From assembly GCA_964475945.1 (NCBI GenBank), contig CAYYYF010000016.1, forward strand, positions 1-25,639: a DNA stretch of 25,639 nt, in the 5' to 3' direction. Below the pieces are notes generated by a model. It was given only the letters and a program-made list of their open reading frames with translations, ran no database searches and was not told the DNA's origin. Source of the stretch: JBBIQH01 sp964475945 (GTDB taxonomy: Archaea; Thermoproteota; Nitrososphaeria; Nitrososphaerales; Nitrosocaldaceae). How positions within the stretch are numbered: the first letter of the stretch is position 1; every line of letters begins with the position of its first letter. Both the position numbers and the translations under genes were made by a program. Of this stretch, positions 1-8,322 are shown in pieces.

Positions 1-60
1 TAACAGGTCTATGAACCAAGAAGCCTCACCCTTTAGGGTGGGGTAGCTCACTAGTCCCTT
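1..60 (+). mobile_element. Right end of an IS200/IS605-family element (partial)
   Basis: The window opens inside the 3' end of a TnpB-like reading frame. Directly on its last codons lies a strong hairpin: CCTCACCC (24-31), loop TTTA, GGGTGGGG (36-43), with one G-T pair. A GGGTGGGG-type hairpin overlapping the end of tnpB is the usual right-end structure of IS200/IS605 elements, and in TnpB systems it also forms the 3' part of the guide (omega/re) RNA. The exact outer boundary cannot be fixed; it probably lies within the bases following the hairpin. The rest of the element is outside the window, so activity cannot be judged. Confidence 0.7.
2..46 (+). CDS. tnpB: TnpB-like RNA-guided nuclease/transposase accessory protein, C-terminal end only
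   Basis: The visible codons read NRSMNQEASPFRVG followed by TAG at 44-46. The pattern M(N/K)QEA..F(R)xG is the typical C-terminus of TnpB/OrfB proteins of IS200/IS605 elements, and it overlaps the right-end hairpin as in known elements. Only 14 residues lie in the window, so none of the RuvC catalytic residues can be seen. The family encodes an RNA-guided DNA nuclease that helps to retain the transposon. Confidence 0.65.
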   Translation, partial: NRSMNQEASPFRVG

Positions 61-76
61 TACCCTAATTACTATC

Positions 77-430
77 ATGAGCATAATAGCAAAGGGTATG
101 CTTATAGCAGCACTTGCATTACTTATAATATATGGTGTAGATGAAGCAGTAAGTAGAGCATCTAAGGATGAAGGTACTGGATTTTTACCTATGAACACTA
201 TGGTCAGAGGATTAGCATTAGGTGGCTCTGCTATAGCATTATCCATAGTATCATTCTTCCTTGCTAGGGATGTCTCAACATTCGTATGGATAATGCTTAT
301 AATTAATGGAGTATTGATAGCAGTGGGAGGGGCAGTAGCATCATCAGCAGTTGTTACAGGGCTAGGCATATTGGTCATAGCCCTAGGAATATTAAAGAGG
401 TTTATGGATGCAAAGATAAAGGCAGTATAG
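77..430 (+). CDS. Small multi-spanning membrane protein, unknown function
   Basis: The gene encodes 117 residues. Hydrophobic stretches lie at about residues 4-20, 46-62, 68-88 and 90-106, so three or four membrane helices are likely. A short polar loop (residues 25-40, containing RASKDEGTG) follows the first helix, and the tail is basic (LKRFMDAKIK). No catalytic or binding motif is visible and I do not recognise the family. The ATG at 77 follows an A+T-poor stretch just downstream of the IS right end, and no clear TATA box is visible, so the native promoter may have been displaced by the element. Confidence 0.6.
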   Translation: MSIIAKGMLIAALALLIIYGVDEAVSRASKDEGTGFLPMNTMVRGLALGGSAIALSIVSFFLARDVSTFVWIMLIINGVLIAVGGAVASSAVVTGLGILVIALGILKRFMDAKIKAV

Positions 431-513
431 GCTAGCAGTATAACAAGTATATAGCAATAGAGGTAATGCCTGTAAAATTTTATATTATAGTATGGTTGTA
501 TTTTTAATTATTA

Positions 514-684
514 ATGGTTGAGTGCATAAGGTGCCATAATGATACAAATGAGTTCGTGCTAGTGCCCGTTGATAGCAAGATGTATATAATATGCCACGAC
601 TGTGTTAGGGAGATAATAAGGAAGTACGTTGAGAGTATAAGAGATAAGGGTTACTCTGAGATAGATGCATCAGATCATAAGTAA
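514..684 (+). CDS. Small zinc-ribbon-like protein, 56 aa
   Basis: This short frame runs from ATG 514 to TAA 682-684. It encodes a protein with two CxxC knuckles, CIRC (C4, C7) and CHDC (C27, C30), separated by 19 residues. That is the layout of a minimal treble-clef or zinc-ribbon fold. A basic, helical C-terminal half follows (VREIIRKYVESIRDK). An A+T-rich promoter-like stretch (TTTTTAATTATT) ends directly before the start, consistent with a leaderless archaeal transcript. Nothing in the sequence shows a specific partner. Nucleic-acid or protein binding is a guess from the fold. Confidence 0.65.
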   Translation: MVECIRCHNDTNEFVLVPVDSKMYIICHDCVREIIRKYVESIRDKGYSEIDASDHK

Positions 685-709
685 TTATATTACATTAATA
701 TTATCAATA

Positions 710-1390
710 TCAATTACCATACCTTGCAAGCACCAATGCATGATCCTTATCGAAAGGCTCTAGATACACAAGCTGCTCTATACTGAATCCGTTATACTTG
801 AGTTTGCTAACCTCAGCCTTGACTATGCTCTCAGGCTCCTTAGTAACATCTATGCTCCTTGCCTTTACCACAAGCATAAGGTAGCCTCCATGCTTAAGGT
901 ATGCCTTGGCATTTGCTACCGCTATATCAGTCTGATCCTGCTGTGCAATATCACAGTATAGTAGATCAACCTTCCCTACTATACCATAGTATGAGTCATA
1001 GCTTCTAGCATCCTCAACTATTGGTATCACATTGCTCCTATGCTTTGCAACACGCTCTATAAGCTCCCTAGCAACCCTTGGTGCATGCTCAACAGCATAC
1101 ACTACACCATTGCATGCAAGATCAGAGATATGGCTTACAGTTGTTCCTGTTGATGCCCCTAGATAGAGAACCTTGCTATCCTCATCTATTGGCAGATGGC
1201 TCAAGCCCTTGATTATGGCTGCTGCCAACTTGCTCCTGAATGGATCCCATACTCTATACTCTACACCATCTATATTAACAAGTCTCTCACCATACACTTG
1301 TATACCCTTTACAAGGTTTCTTGTGCATAGCCTCTCCTCTCTATCTATAGTAACCCTCTTAAGATACTTGCTCTCTAGCATATCACTCAT
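710..1390 (-). CDS. flpA: Fibrillarin-like rRNA/tRNA 2'-O-methyltransferase
   Basis: FlpA is the SAM-dependent methyltransferase of the archaeal box C/D ribonucleoprotein. It 2'-O-methylates rRNA and tRNA at positions chosen by guide RNAs, together with Nop5 and L7Ae. The 226-residue length is normal. The sequence shows the SAM-binding loop VLYLGASTGTTVSHISD, the acidic residue of VYAVEHAPR, DARSYDSY, DLLYCDIAQ with its catalytic Asp, and the late KARSID motif. It lies 24 bp downstream of nop5 on the same strand, the usual archaeal pairing, so the two are probably cotranscribed. The start could be M1 or M4 (MLESKYL); the first is kept. Confidence 0.95.
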   Translation of the reverse strand: MSDMLESKYLKRVTIDREERLCTRNLVKGIQVYGERLVNIDGVEYRVWDPFRSKLAAAIIKGLSHLPIDEDSKVLYLGASTGTTVSHISDLACNGVVYAVEHAPRVARELIERVAKHRSNVIPIVEDARSYDSYYGIVGKVDLLYCDIAQQDQTDIAVANAKAYLKHGGYLMLVVKARSIDVTKEPESIVKAEVSKLKYNGFSIEQLVYLEPFDKDHALVLARYGN

Positions 1391-1414
1391 TCACCTTTCT
1401 CTTTACATTTAATA

Positions 1415-2665
1415 TTATCTACCCCTCCTCTTCCCTCTCCTCTCCTTCCCTCTCCTCTCTTTACCCCTCTCCTCTCCCCTTCTCACTCTCTGTTCTTTAG
1501 CAACCTCAACCTTACCCTCTTTATACTTCTCCTTTATCTCCTTAACCCTCTCCTCTAACTTCTTAATTATGCTTGGATCCCTTATGCCAGAGTATGCATC
1601 TACCCTTGCTGCTAGAGCAACCTTTGTTGCCAATACCCTAGCAATCTTACCCCTCTGCCACCTTGGTGCTGAGTGCACAAGGGTATGCTGGAATATTATG
1701 CCATGCTTTGGAGGCCTGCTGCCAGTCTTTAATGCCCTAAACAATGCCTTCTCTGCCCCTAGAACCTGTATGGTGCTTGCTGGGAGCATAGCAAGCCTCT
1801 CTAGGCTACCAACCCTTGCTATCATCCTAGCACCTATAGTAGAGCCTAGGATGTCCTTTATGTTTGGTGCAGTATACTCCATCTCAGCCTCTAGATGCTT
1901 TGCTAGCATATCCCTTATCGAGTTTAACCTCTTATACTCCTCAGCAAGAACCTTAAGCATCTCAATATTGCTCTTGCTTATAACACCTCCCTTGCTATCC
2001 CTTGCACTCTCTGCTATAACCCTTAACCTATTCTCCTCTCCTATGTTAAGCTGCTTTAATATATCAAGGTTTATGCTATCCCTGTAACCTAACCTTAGTA
2101 TTATATCTGTATATGCATTCATATTAACTAAGGACTCCAACTCTGGGAAGTGTAAGCCATACCACTCCCTTATCCTTGCTGATAGTATGTTTATCATCTT
2201 ATCCAACTCATCTATAGCATTTATGCATTGAACTATATGCAGATCTGCCTTAGATGATGCCTCTGCTATCTTATGGGATGATAATGCTATAGCAAAGTCA
2301 TGCAGTAATGATAATGCATCCCTCTCATCCCTTACCATCCCTGCAGCTAGCATCATATCAATCTTGGAGTGGTTTATGCTAAGCCTCTCCTCTCTGCTTA
2401 ACAGGTATGCCTTGAGCCCCCTTGTATCCAATATCTTTAATAAGGATTCATCATTGCATGCTATCATGGTATAACCTTTATCACGTAAGTGCTTAAGCAT
2501 AGTATCAAGAGCATCAGATGCAATACCCTTCTTAATAGCAAGGTATTCATTAGTCATATCTGACCTGTTGAAGTTTAATGAGTGGATGATCCTATTCTTA
2601 TAATTAGCATTAGCATCAAGTGCTACAATACCACCCTCAAGTAGTATTAATCTACACTCACTCAT
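1415..2665 (-). CDS. nop5: Nop5/Nop56/Nop58 family box C/D RNP core protein
   Basis: Nop5 is the scaffold of the archaeal C/D guide RNP: the N-terminal domain binds fibrillarin, a long coiled coil dimerises, and the Nop domain binds the L7Ae-RNA complex. The 416-residue protein shows the Nop-domain signatures LGSTIGARMIARVGSLERLA and a GAEKALFRALKTGSRPPKHG segment, followed by HTLVHSAPRWQRGKIAR. The last 45 or so residues are nearly all Lys, Arg, Glu and Gly (KERRGKERRGKRRGR) and come from a purine-rich tract of GGAGAGG-like units. Such basic tails are common in Nop5 and likely touch RNA. The gene precedes flpA in the same operon. Confidence 0.95.
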   Translation of the reverse strand: MSECRLILLEGGIVALDANANYKNRIIHSLNFNRSDMTNEYLAIKKGIASDALDTMLKHLRDKGYTMIACNDESLLKILDTRGLKAYLLSREERLSINHSKIDMMLAAGMVRDERDALSLLHDFAIALSSHKIAEASSKADLHIVQCINAIDELDKMINILSARIREWYGLHFPELESLVNMNAYTDIILRLGYRDSINLDILKQLNIGEENRLRVIAESARDSKGGVISKSNIEMLKVLAEEYKRLNSIRDMLAKHLEAEMEYTAPNIKDILGSTIGARMIARVGSLERLAMLPASTIQVLGAEKALFRALKTGSRPPKHGIIFQHTLVHSAPRWQRGKIARVLATKVALAARVDAYSGIRDPSIIKKLEERVKEIKEKYKEGKVEVAKEQRVRRGEERGKERRGKERRGKRRGR

Positions 2666-2712
2666 ACCTTGGATAAGATAACACTATATATTATACTTGC
2701 TCTACCTTAACA

Positions 2713-3636
2713 ATGCCAGATATAAGCACGAGCATAGCAAGTATAAGGCTTAGAAGCCCTACAATGCTTGCATCTGGTATACTAGGCATAACGTATGATA
2801 TGTTAAAGCGTGTATACAACTCTGGTGCTGGTGCAGTTGTAACTAAGTCCATAAGCATAGAGCCTAGGGAGGGGTATAGAGGTCCGATAATAGTTAAGGT
2901 ATACGACTCATCCTATGTTAATGCTGTAGGCTTAGCAAACCCTGGTATAGATGCATTTATAGATGAGTTGGAGAGGAATGATGCAGATACAAAGATACCT
3001 ATAGTGCTTAACCTTGTAGGCTCTAGCAAGGAGGAGTTTGAGGCTATGGTTAGGAAGGCGGATAAATTGAATATAATAGGTTATGAGATCAACCTATCAT
3101 GCCCCCATGTAGAGAAGGTTGGGCTTGAGGTTGGTGATGACCCAGAGCTTGTTTATGATATAATCAAGGGTATCAAGGCATTGACAAGCAAGGTGGTAAT
3201 AGCAAAACTAGGGTTAGGTGCAAGGGATATGCTTGAGGTAGCAAGGGTAGCAAGGGATGCTGGTGCAGATGCCCTAACTGTTATGAATACTGTAAGGGCT
3301 ATGGCTATAGATGTTAATACATGCATGCCCATACTAGGGAATAGGATAGGAGGGTTATCGGGCAAGGCTATAAAGCCTATAGCATTAAGATGTGTCTATG
3401 AGTTATACAAGACAAGAATAGGGATACCAATAATAGGGTGTGGAGGGGTTAGCACTTGGAGTGATGCGGTAGAGTATATGCTCGCTGGTGCAAGTGCTGT
3501 GCAAGTAGGGAGTGCACTATGCTCAGGTAGATGGTTAAGGGTATTCAAGGATATTAATGAGGGTATAGCAGAGTATATGGAGAGGAAGGGATTTAAGAGC
3601 GTGCAGGAGTTGATAGGCATTGCGCATAGATGCTAG
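2713..3636 (+). CDS. pyrD: Dihydroorotate dehydrogenase, class 1B catalytic subunit
   Basis: PyrD oxidises dihydroorotate to orotate in UMP synthesis, using FMN. The 307-residue protein has the family marks in order: LASGILG, TKSIS, the substrate loop NAVGLANPG, NLSCPHV with the active-site cysteine expected of class 1 enzymes, the FMN-binding lysine region VIAKLG, NTVRAMAID, GGLSGKAIKP, and the phosphate site IIGCGGVSTWSDAVEYMLAGASAVQVGSA. A cysteine base and an adjacent pyrK identify class 1B, which passes electrons to NAD+. The pyrD stop (3634-3636) and the pyrK ATG (3638) are one base apart, so the subunits are translationally coupled. Confidence 0.95.
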   Translation: MPDISTSIASIRLRSPTMLASGILGITYDMLKRVYNSGAGAVVTKSISIEPREGYRGPIIVKVYDSSYVNAVGLANPGIDAFIDELERNDADTKIPIVLNLVGSSKEEFEAMVRKADKLNIIGYEINLSCPHVEKVGLEVGDDPELVYDIIKGIKALTSKVVIAKLGLGARDMLEVARVARDAGADALTVMNTVRAMAIDVNTCMPILGNRIGGLSGKAIKPIALRCVYELYKTRIGIPIIGCGGVSTWSDAVEYMLAGASAVQVGSALCSGRWLRVFKDINEGIAEYMERKGFKSVQELIGIAHRC

Positions 3637-3637
3637 G

Positions 3638-4438
3638 ATGGTTAAGGTTGAGGGCATTATAGAGGAGAGTAGAGAGGTAAGGAGCCTTGTATTCAAGGAT
3701 ATGCATTGCCATAATGCAAAACCTGGGCAGTTTATAATGGTATGGATACCTGGGGTAGATGAGATACCCATGAGCGTTATGATAGATCCCATGGGTAGAG
3801 AAGGGTATGCTGCTGTAACTGTAAGGAGGCATGGTTATGCTACAAGTGCATTATACACTCTAAAGGAAGGGGATATGATAGGCATTAGAGGACCTTACGG
3901 CAAGTCATTTAAAGTATATGATAGGCATAAGAGGCTAGCATTGGTAGGAGGGGGTACAGGGCTAGTTCCATTGATAAGGTTATGCAAATATGTAAAGGAG
4001 AGGTACAGGGATAAGGAGATCATACTTGTAATGGGGTTTAAGAGCAGGGATGATGTATTCTTTGAGGATATAGCCAGGAGGATGCTTGCAGGTGATGATA
4101 GGCTTATAGTTACTACAGATGATGGTACATATGGTATAAAGGGTTATGCTACAAATGCTCTAGAAGATGTATTAAAGCAAGGGGTAGATGCAGTATACAC
4201 CTGCGGCCCTGAGAGGATGATGTATAAAGTGTTAAGCATGGCAGAGGAGCATGGGATATATGCACAGGCTAGCCTTGAGAGGGTTATGAAGTGTGCCATA
4301 GGGATATGTGGCTCATGTGCATTCGGCAGGTATATACTCTGCAAGGATGGACCTGTTATGGATGGTAGGGATGCCTTGGGGGTTGAGGATTTTGGTAGGT
4401 ATGCTAGGGATAAGAGCGGGAGGGTAGTAAGTATATAA
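3638..4438 (+). CDS. pyrK: Dihydroorotate dehydrogenase electron-transfer subunit
   Basis: PyrK carries FAD and a [2Fe-2S] cluster and moves electrons from PyrD to NAD+. The N-terminal half is a ferredoxin-reductase-type FAD domain (PGQFIMVWIPG; VRRHGYATSAL), followed by the NAD domain with GGGTGLVPL and the CGPERMMYKVL motif. The cluster ligands are C219, C224, C227 and C235, in KCAIGICGSCAFGRYILCKD, ending in the family's CKDGPV. A TTG at 3620 could extend the frame by six residues. The ATG at 3638, one base after the pyrD stop, is the more natural start and gives 266 aa. Confidence 0.95.
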   Translation: MVKVEGIIEESREVRSLVFKDMHCHNAKPGQFIMVWIPGVDEIPMSVMIDPMGREGYAAVTVRRHGYATSALYTLKEGDMIGIRGPYGKSFKVYDRHKRLALVGGGTGLVPLIRLCKYVKERYRDKEIILVMGFKSRDDVFFEDIARRMLAGDDRLIVTTDDGTYGIKGYATNALEDVLKQGVDAVYTCGPERMMYKVLSMAEEHGIYAQASLERVMKCAIGICGSCAFGRYILCKDGPVMDGRDALGVEDFGRYARDKSGRVVSI

Positions 4439-4537
4439 TAGGATATAACATCATCACTCACTCATACAGTATATACAACTAGCACCTTATCATATATCTG
4501 CGTAAGTTTATATTCTTGCTTACTGTAGTGCATAAAG

Positions 4538-6259
4538 ATGGTTAAGCCTAAGATAGTGCTTACTGCAGATAGAACCCTTATGTCTGTATACAGGGGGATA
4601 TCATTGGCATCCTTCTTCGGTTGCGCACCAGCAGTAGACCCTTACAGGCATGATGGCTTCTGGTATTGGATACTCAGGAATCAGGTTACCCCAAAGTTCC
4701 TCTTCGACTTTATATGCAACCCAATAGAACATTACAATGGTATAGCAAAGTATGCACCATATGGGCTTAGGAAGATAGAGGCAGCTCTAGTAAATGATGG
4801 GTTCAGTAGAGAAGAGGTTGTGGTAGCGCACCCAGAGCATATAGAGAGGTTCATAGGCCCAGAGACTGAGGTTGTAGGCATATATGAGATGGATCCCCTA
4901 GGCATGGGTCCTGTTACAATGACCTTCACATATGGTAGAAAGATGATCTCATACGATGAATACTATAATGCACAACTACACCATAGAATAAACATGGCAA
5001 AGGAGTTGACAGGGAGCAAGGCAAAGGTTATAGTTGGTGCTGCAGGAACATGGCAATACAATTATGATCCAGCGAAGATAGAGGAGTATGGCCTATATGC
5101 CATTGTAGAGGGGGACTTTGGTGGCACTGCACCAGAGTTGGATGGTGTAGCAAGCGAGTTCTTCAATAGCCTTATAGCAGGGGAGTTCGATGTAGCAAAC
5201 CCATTCAAGAAGAGTGACTTCAAGGTAATAATAAAGGAGTTCGATCTTGATGGTAGGAAGTTATATGCTAGATTCATACACTACAATAATGAGCCTAGTA
5301 TAGAGCAGATACCTAACATAGTAGAGCCTAGCATACATGGCATGGTTGAGGTTATGAGAGGCTGTGGGAGAGGATGCAAGTTCTGTGAGGTAACATTAAG
5401 GCCACTACGCTACTATCCCCCAGAGAAGGTTAAGGCTGAGATAGAGGTTAATATAAGGAAGGGAGGGCTAAGGAATGCTTGGTTGCATAGTGATGATATA
5501 TTTGTTTATGGTTTAAACCCGAGGAAGAGCAAGAACATGGAGCCTAATACTGAAGCATTGATAGAGTTATTCCAGGCAGTTATGAGCACTGGTATAGAGC
5601 ATACAAACCCTACCCATGGCACACTTGCTGGTGCAATAGCAGATGAGAGGCTCATACCAAAGATATCTGAGATAATAAGGGCAGGGCCTAACAACCATAT
5701 AGGCATACAATGCGGGCTAGAGACAGGAAGTATAAGGCTTATAGAGAAGTATGCTGATAGAAAGTTGGCACCATACAAGCCTAGTGAGTGGCACTGGGTG
5801 GTTAAGCATGCTGTTAAGGTTCTCAATGAGTATTACTGGGTACCTGCCTTTACACTTATAATGGGTCTTGATAACAATGAGCAGGATGAGGATAGCTGGG
5901 AGACTGTTATGCTTATCCATGAGTTGGAGCATGAGCAGCCTGAGTCAAAGTTCACAGTAACTCCATTAACCTTCGTGCCTATTGGCTTGCTAAGCAAATC
6001 AAAGTTCTATGATATAGGGAGCAGCATGACCCCTGGTAAGATGGCTGTTATGTACAAGTGTTGGCAGCATAACTTCAAGTATGGTATAATGAAGTTCATG
6101 CATAAGGTAGGGCAGAACGATCCTATAAGGAGATACTTCTTCACTGCCCTAGCAAGGGCACTTGGAGGAGTTCCATTAAGGGCTATGGAGAAGTATGCTA
6201 GGAAGAGAGGACCAGAGTATGAGAGGGCAATAGAGAAGGTAAAGAATAATTACTGGTAA
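4538..6259 (+). CDS. Radical SAM protein with N-terminal B12-binding-like domain
   Basis: The 573-residue protein carries the radical SAM cluster motif CxxxCxxC at C276, C280 and C283 (RGCGRGCKFCEV). A TIM-barrel-like domain follows with HSDDIFVYG, an H(T)NPTHGTLA segment and the SAM-contact motif GIQCGLETGS. The first 250 or so residues resemble the Rossmann-type N-terminal half of B12-binding radical SAM proteins, but I see no DxHxxG cobalamin ligand, so cobalamin binding is doubtful. Proteins of this build are widespread in archaea and mostly uncharacterised; the substrate is unknown. A TATA-like GTTTATATTC at about 4506-4515 sits 23-32 bases before the ATG, matching a leaderless transcript. 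The gene stands alone. Confidence 0.85.
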   Translation: MVKPKIVLTADRTLMSVYRGISLASFFGCAPAVDPYRHDGFWYWILRNQVTPKFLFDFICNPIEHYNGIAKYAPYGLRKIEAALVNDGFSREEVVVAHPEHIERFIGPETEVVGIYEMDPLGMGPVTMTFTYGRKMISYDEYYNAQLHHRINMAKELTGSKAKVIVGAAGTWQYNYDPAKIEEYGLYAIVEGDFGGTAPELDGVASEFFNSLIAGEFDVANPFKKSDFKVIIKEFDLDGRKLYARFIHYNNEPSIEQIPNIVEPSIHGMVEVMRGCGRGCKFCEVTLRPLRYYPPEKVKAEIEVNIRKGGLRNAWLHSDDIFVYGLNPRKSKNMEPNTEALIELFQAVMSTGIEHTNPTHGTLAGAIADERLIPKISEIIRAGPNNHIGIQCGLETGSIRLIEKYADRKLAPYKPSEWHWVVKHAVKVLNEYYWVPAFTLIMGLDNNEQDEDSWETVMLIHELEHEQPESKFTVTPLTFVPIGLLSKSKFYDIGSSMTPGKMAVMYKCWQHNFKYGIMKFMHKVGQNDPIRRYFFTALARALGGVPLRAMEKYARKRGPEYERAIEKVKNNYW

Positions 6260-6291
6260 ACTATTTATTAATTCGTGAAGAATAATTTTAA

Positions 6292-6638
6292 AGTAGGGAT
6301 GTAGAGAATCTTGGTCCCATAAGCAAGGCAAGTATAGATTCTGGTGATGTAACAATAATAATAATCGGCTCTCAGAAGACTGGCAAGACTTATCTTACCA
6401 TAATGATTACCTGCTTGAGAAGTTGGTAAAATTGATAAATGAAGCAATAAAACATATTGGAGTCTTTAAAAAGGGCATGGATTCTAAAAGCACTGAATCT
6501 CTTAAAGAAGAAATGAAAACTATTAAAATAGATAGTGTTCTTATAATAAAATGTCTAAAATAGAGCAGAGATATATTAAACAATAAATTAAAAGATATAG
6601 TAGATATTAGTGATTTTCTTGATAGAACCTACTCATAG
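6292..6638 (+). pseudogene. Decayed P-loop NTPase gene (6260-6805 holds no intact gene)
   Basis: Coding-like sequence appears in two frames. Frame one, open from 6292, reads ...SIDSGDVTIIIIGSQKTGKT with a clear Walker A motif (GxxxxGKT), then stops after LRSW. From 6405 a second frame continues with DYLLEKLVKLINEAIKHIGVF and a charged helical segment to a TAG at 6561-6563. The same frame then reads SRDILNNKLKDIVDISDFLD to a stop at 6636-6638. So there is no usable start codon, one frameshift near 6395-6405 and one in-frame stop. The remnant resembles the start of a small GTPase or KaiC-like ATPase, but too little remains to say which. The rest of the interval (6639-6808) is A+T-rich and I see no gene in it. 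Confidence 0.5.
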
Positions 6639-6808
6639 AAGGCAGTATAGTAGCGTAGAGTTTAAATGCTTCCTAATCCACAAGAAGGGTAAGCGTTGTA
6701 AGATTTATTCCAATCCTTACCATCTTAAATAATAAAGGATATTATATATCAATATCATATCATAATTCTAAGGCCAAAGAGATAAAGATACTACAATAAG
6801 CACTCTTG

Positions 6809-6820
6809 TTAGGCACTATT
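6809..6820 (+). promoter_or_regulatory. Shared promoter motif TTAGGCACTATT, copy A
   Basis: The 12-mer TTAGGCACTATT lies upstream of the SRPBCC/M50-like gene, its last CACTAT base being 41 bases before the ATG at 6860. The same 12 bases occur before 8799 and 9783. A T/A-rich stretch (about 6829-6840) follows and may be the TATA region. This copy lacks the second CACTAT half seen in the other two. An operator role is inferred from the shared sequence and placement. Confidence 0.5.
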
Positions 6821-6859
6821 AATGGTAACTTATTATTATCAATCCTAGAGAGTATACTT

Positions 6860-7885
6860 ATGGCAGTCGTAGAGTCAAGGATAGAGTTGGATGCAAGTAT
6901 AGAGGATGTGTTTGCATTCATAGCAAATCCCAAGAATATAGAGAGTGTATACCCTAAGGATATGTCCTTTAAGGTAATAGATATGCCAGAGAGGATAGAT
7001 AATGGCGCAGTTGTAACTATGAGTGCGCTGCTTATGGGCCAATTATTTACATGGAGGACAATCATAAAGGATTTCAATAGACCATACAGCTTTGTGGATG
7101 AGGCAATAGATTCCCCATTCAGGTACTGGAGGCATAGGCATATCATTCATAGCATAAACGGTAAATGTGTGATGGAGGATAGGATTGAGTTCAGTACAGT
7201 ATTAGGATATATAGGGGATAGATCCGCTAAGAGGATGATATCAAATATACTTGAGTATAGGAATACTATGATAAGCAACATCTTCAATAAGAGTACTAGT
7301 AATGGTAATGGTATAGAGGAGAGTATTGCAGAGGCAGAGAGTAGATATAGCAAGAATAATCCTACAAGGATCAGCATAATCAAGGGTACTACACTCTCAG
7401 TCCTTATGATTGTTATAGCATTAGCATTACCCCTAGTACTAAAGGGATCATTGCTGATAGAGCTGCTTGTGGGCTTCGTATCATGGCTCCTACTATGGTT
7501 CTTCACTCATGATATAGCCCATCTAGCAGTAGGTAGGATTGTAGGGATAAGATTCTCCCACTACTACATAGGTTTATCTAACCTGACAAGGGCATTACCA
7601 CTCAAACCCAAGTATAGGCTATTATTCATAGCATTAGGTATAAAGATAGACAGGAGTAAGAGTAATGTATCCAAGAGGGCATATGCAGCTATGTATCTAG
7701 CAGGCCCTATAGCAACTATGCTATCCCCATTCTATGTACCACTACTCTATCTATCATCCAACTACAGTAAAGATGTTGCACTTGTACTGTTAATACTATC
7801 AGCCCTTAACCTAGTCTCAGATACTATACTGAGTAGTAAGCATGGGTGTATAAGGAAGGGGGTGAGAGCATTAACGAGGCCCTGA
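6860..7885 (+). CDS. SRPBCC domain fused to an M50-like membrane domain
   Basis: Residues 1-143 look like an SRPBCC/START-like lipid- or ligand-binding domain (VESRIELDASIEDVFAFIAN, the ...RYWRHRHIIHSI... strand region, and a long C-terminal helix). After a polar linker come about five hydrophobic segments from residue 175. One contains FFTHDIAHLAVGR (H217-D218-x-x-H221), then AGPIATMLSPF and NLVSDTILSSKHG, an arrangement recalling M50/site-2-type metalloproteases (HExxH ... NxxP..D). The usual catalytic Glu is replaced by Asp218, so protease activity is uncertain. The ATG at 6860 is preferred over an upstream TTG at 6806 because the latter overlaps the promoter motif. This is the first gene of a three-gene overlapping operon. 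Confidence 0.65.
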   Translation: MAVVESRIELDASIEDVFAFIANPKNIESVYPKDMSFKVIDMPERIDNGAVVTMSALLMGQLFTWRTIIKDFNRPYSFVDEAIDSPFRYWRHRHIIHSINGKCVMEDRIEFSTVLGYIGDRSAKRMISNILEYRNTMISNIFNKSTSNGNGIEESIAEAESRYSKNNPTRISIIKGTTLSVLMIVIALALPLVLKGSLLIELLVGFVSWLLLWFFTHDIAHLAVGRIVGIRFSHYYIGLSNLTRALPLKPKYRLLFIALGIKIDRSKSNVSKRAYAAMYLAGPIATMLSPFYVPLLYLSSNYSKDVALVLLILSALNLVSDTILSSKHGCIRKGVRALTRP

Positions 7886-8322
7886 TAGGGTTCATAGCAG
7901 GGTGTGTAGGTACTGCTGTAGTATCTGTGCCACAGTACCTCTTCTTCAGGAGATGGGGTATGCTAGGAGTACTAGAGTGGCATGAGAATCAATGCTTGAT
8001 GTCGATGATTCTAAAGAAGGATCCTACACATCTTGCTAAAGAAGGGCTTCTACTCCACTTCCTTAATGGCGGTCTTGCAGCTCTCTTCTATGCACTATTC
8101 ATAGAATGGCTAGATATACTAAAGGATCTAGATGTTATAACCCTAGGAGTACTCTATGGCATACTGCTATGGATACTAACACTAGCGCCTATACACAAGC
8201 CTATAACTGGTGTAGCGATAACAAGACACCCATTGGGATACAAGCCTACGCTACTTAGCCTGGTGATGCACCTGATCTATGGTATCATAGTTGCATACAT
8301 AGTATCGGTATGGTTAGGGTAA
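7846..8322 (+). CDS. Four-helix membrane protein, unknown function
   Basis: The 158-residue protein has four likely membrane helices, at about residues 12-32, 68-90, 97-118 and 135-157. A soluble loop between the first two contains EWHENQCLMSMILKKD. A further charged or His-containing loop (APIHKPITGVAITRHPLG) precedes the last helix. I do not recognise the family. The best start is the GTG at 7846, which overlaps the preceding gene by 40 bases; no ATG occurs before residue 39. The last 13 bases overlap the glycosylase gene. The tight overlaps imply one transcript and coupled translation with the SRPBCC/M50-like fusion and the UV-lesion glycosylase. Confidence 0.6.
   Translation: MYKEGGESINEALIGFIAGCVGTAVVSVPQYLFFRRWGMLGVLEWHENQCLMSMILKKDPTHLAKEGLLLHFLNGGLAALFYALFIEWLDILKDLDVITLGVLYGILLWILTLAPIHKPITGVAITRHPLGYKPTLLSLVMHLIYGIIVAYIVSVWLG

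Noticed and set aside
1415..1500. Pyrimidine-rich tract (TCTCCTCTCC units) as a separate regulatory repeat
   Set aside because: It encodes the Lys/Arg/Glu tail of Nop5, a common feature of the family, and needs no other explanation.
1173..2087. Plus-strand open frames opposite fibrillarin and Nop5
   Set aside because: They mirror the codon bias of strongly supported minus-strand genes, have low-complexity Ser/Leu-rich translations, and show no promoter or motif.
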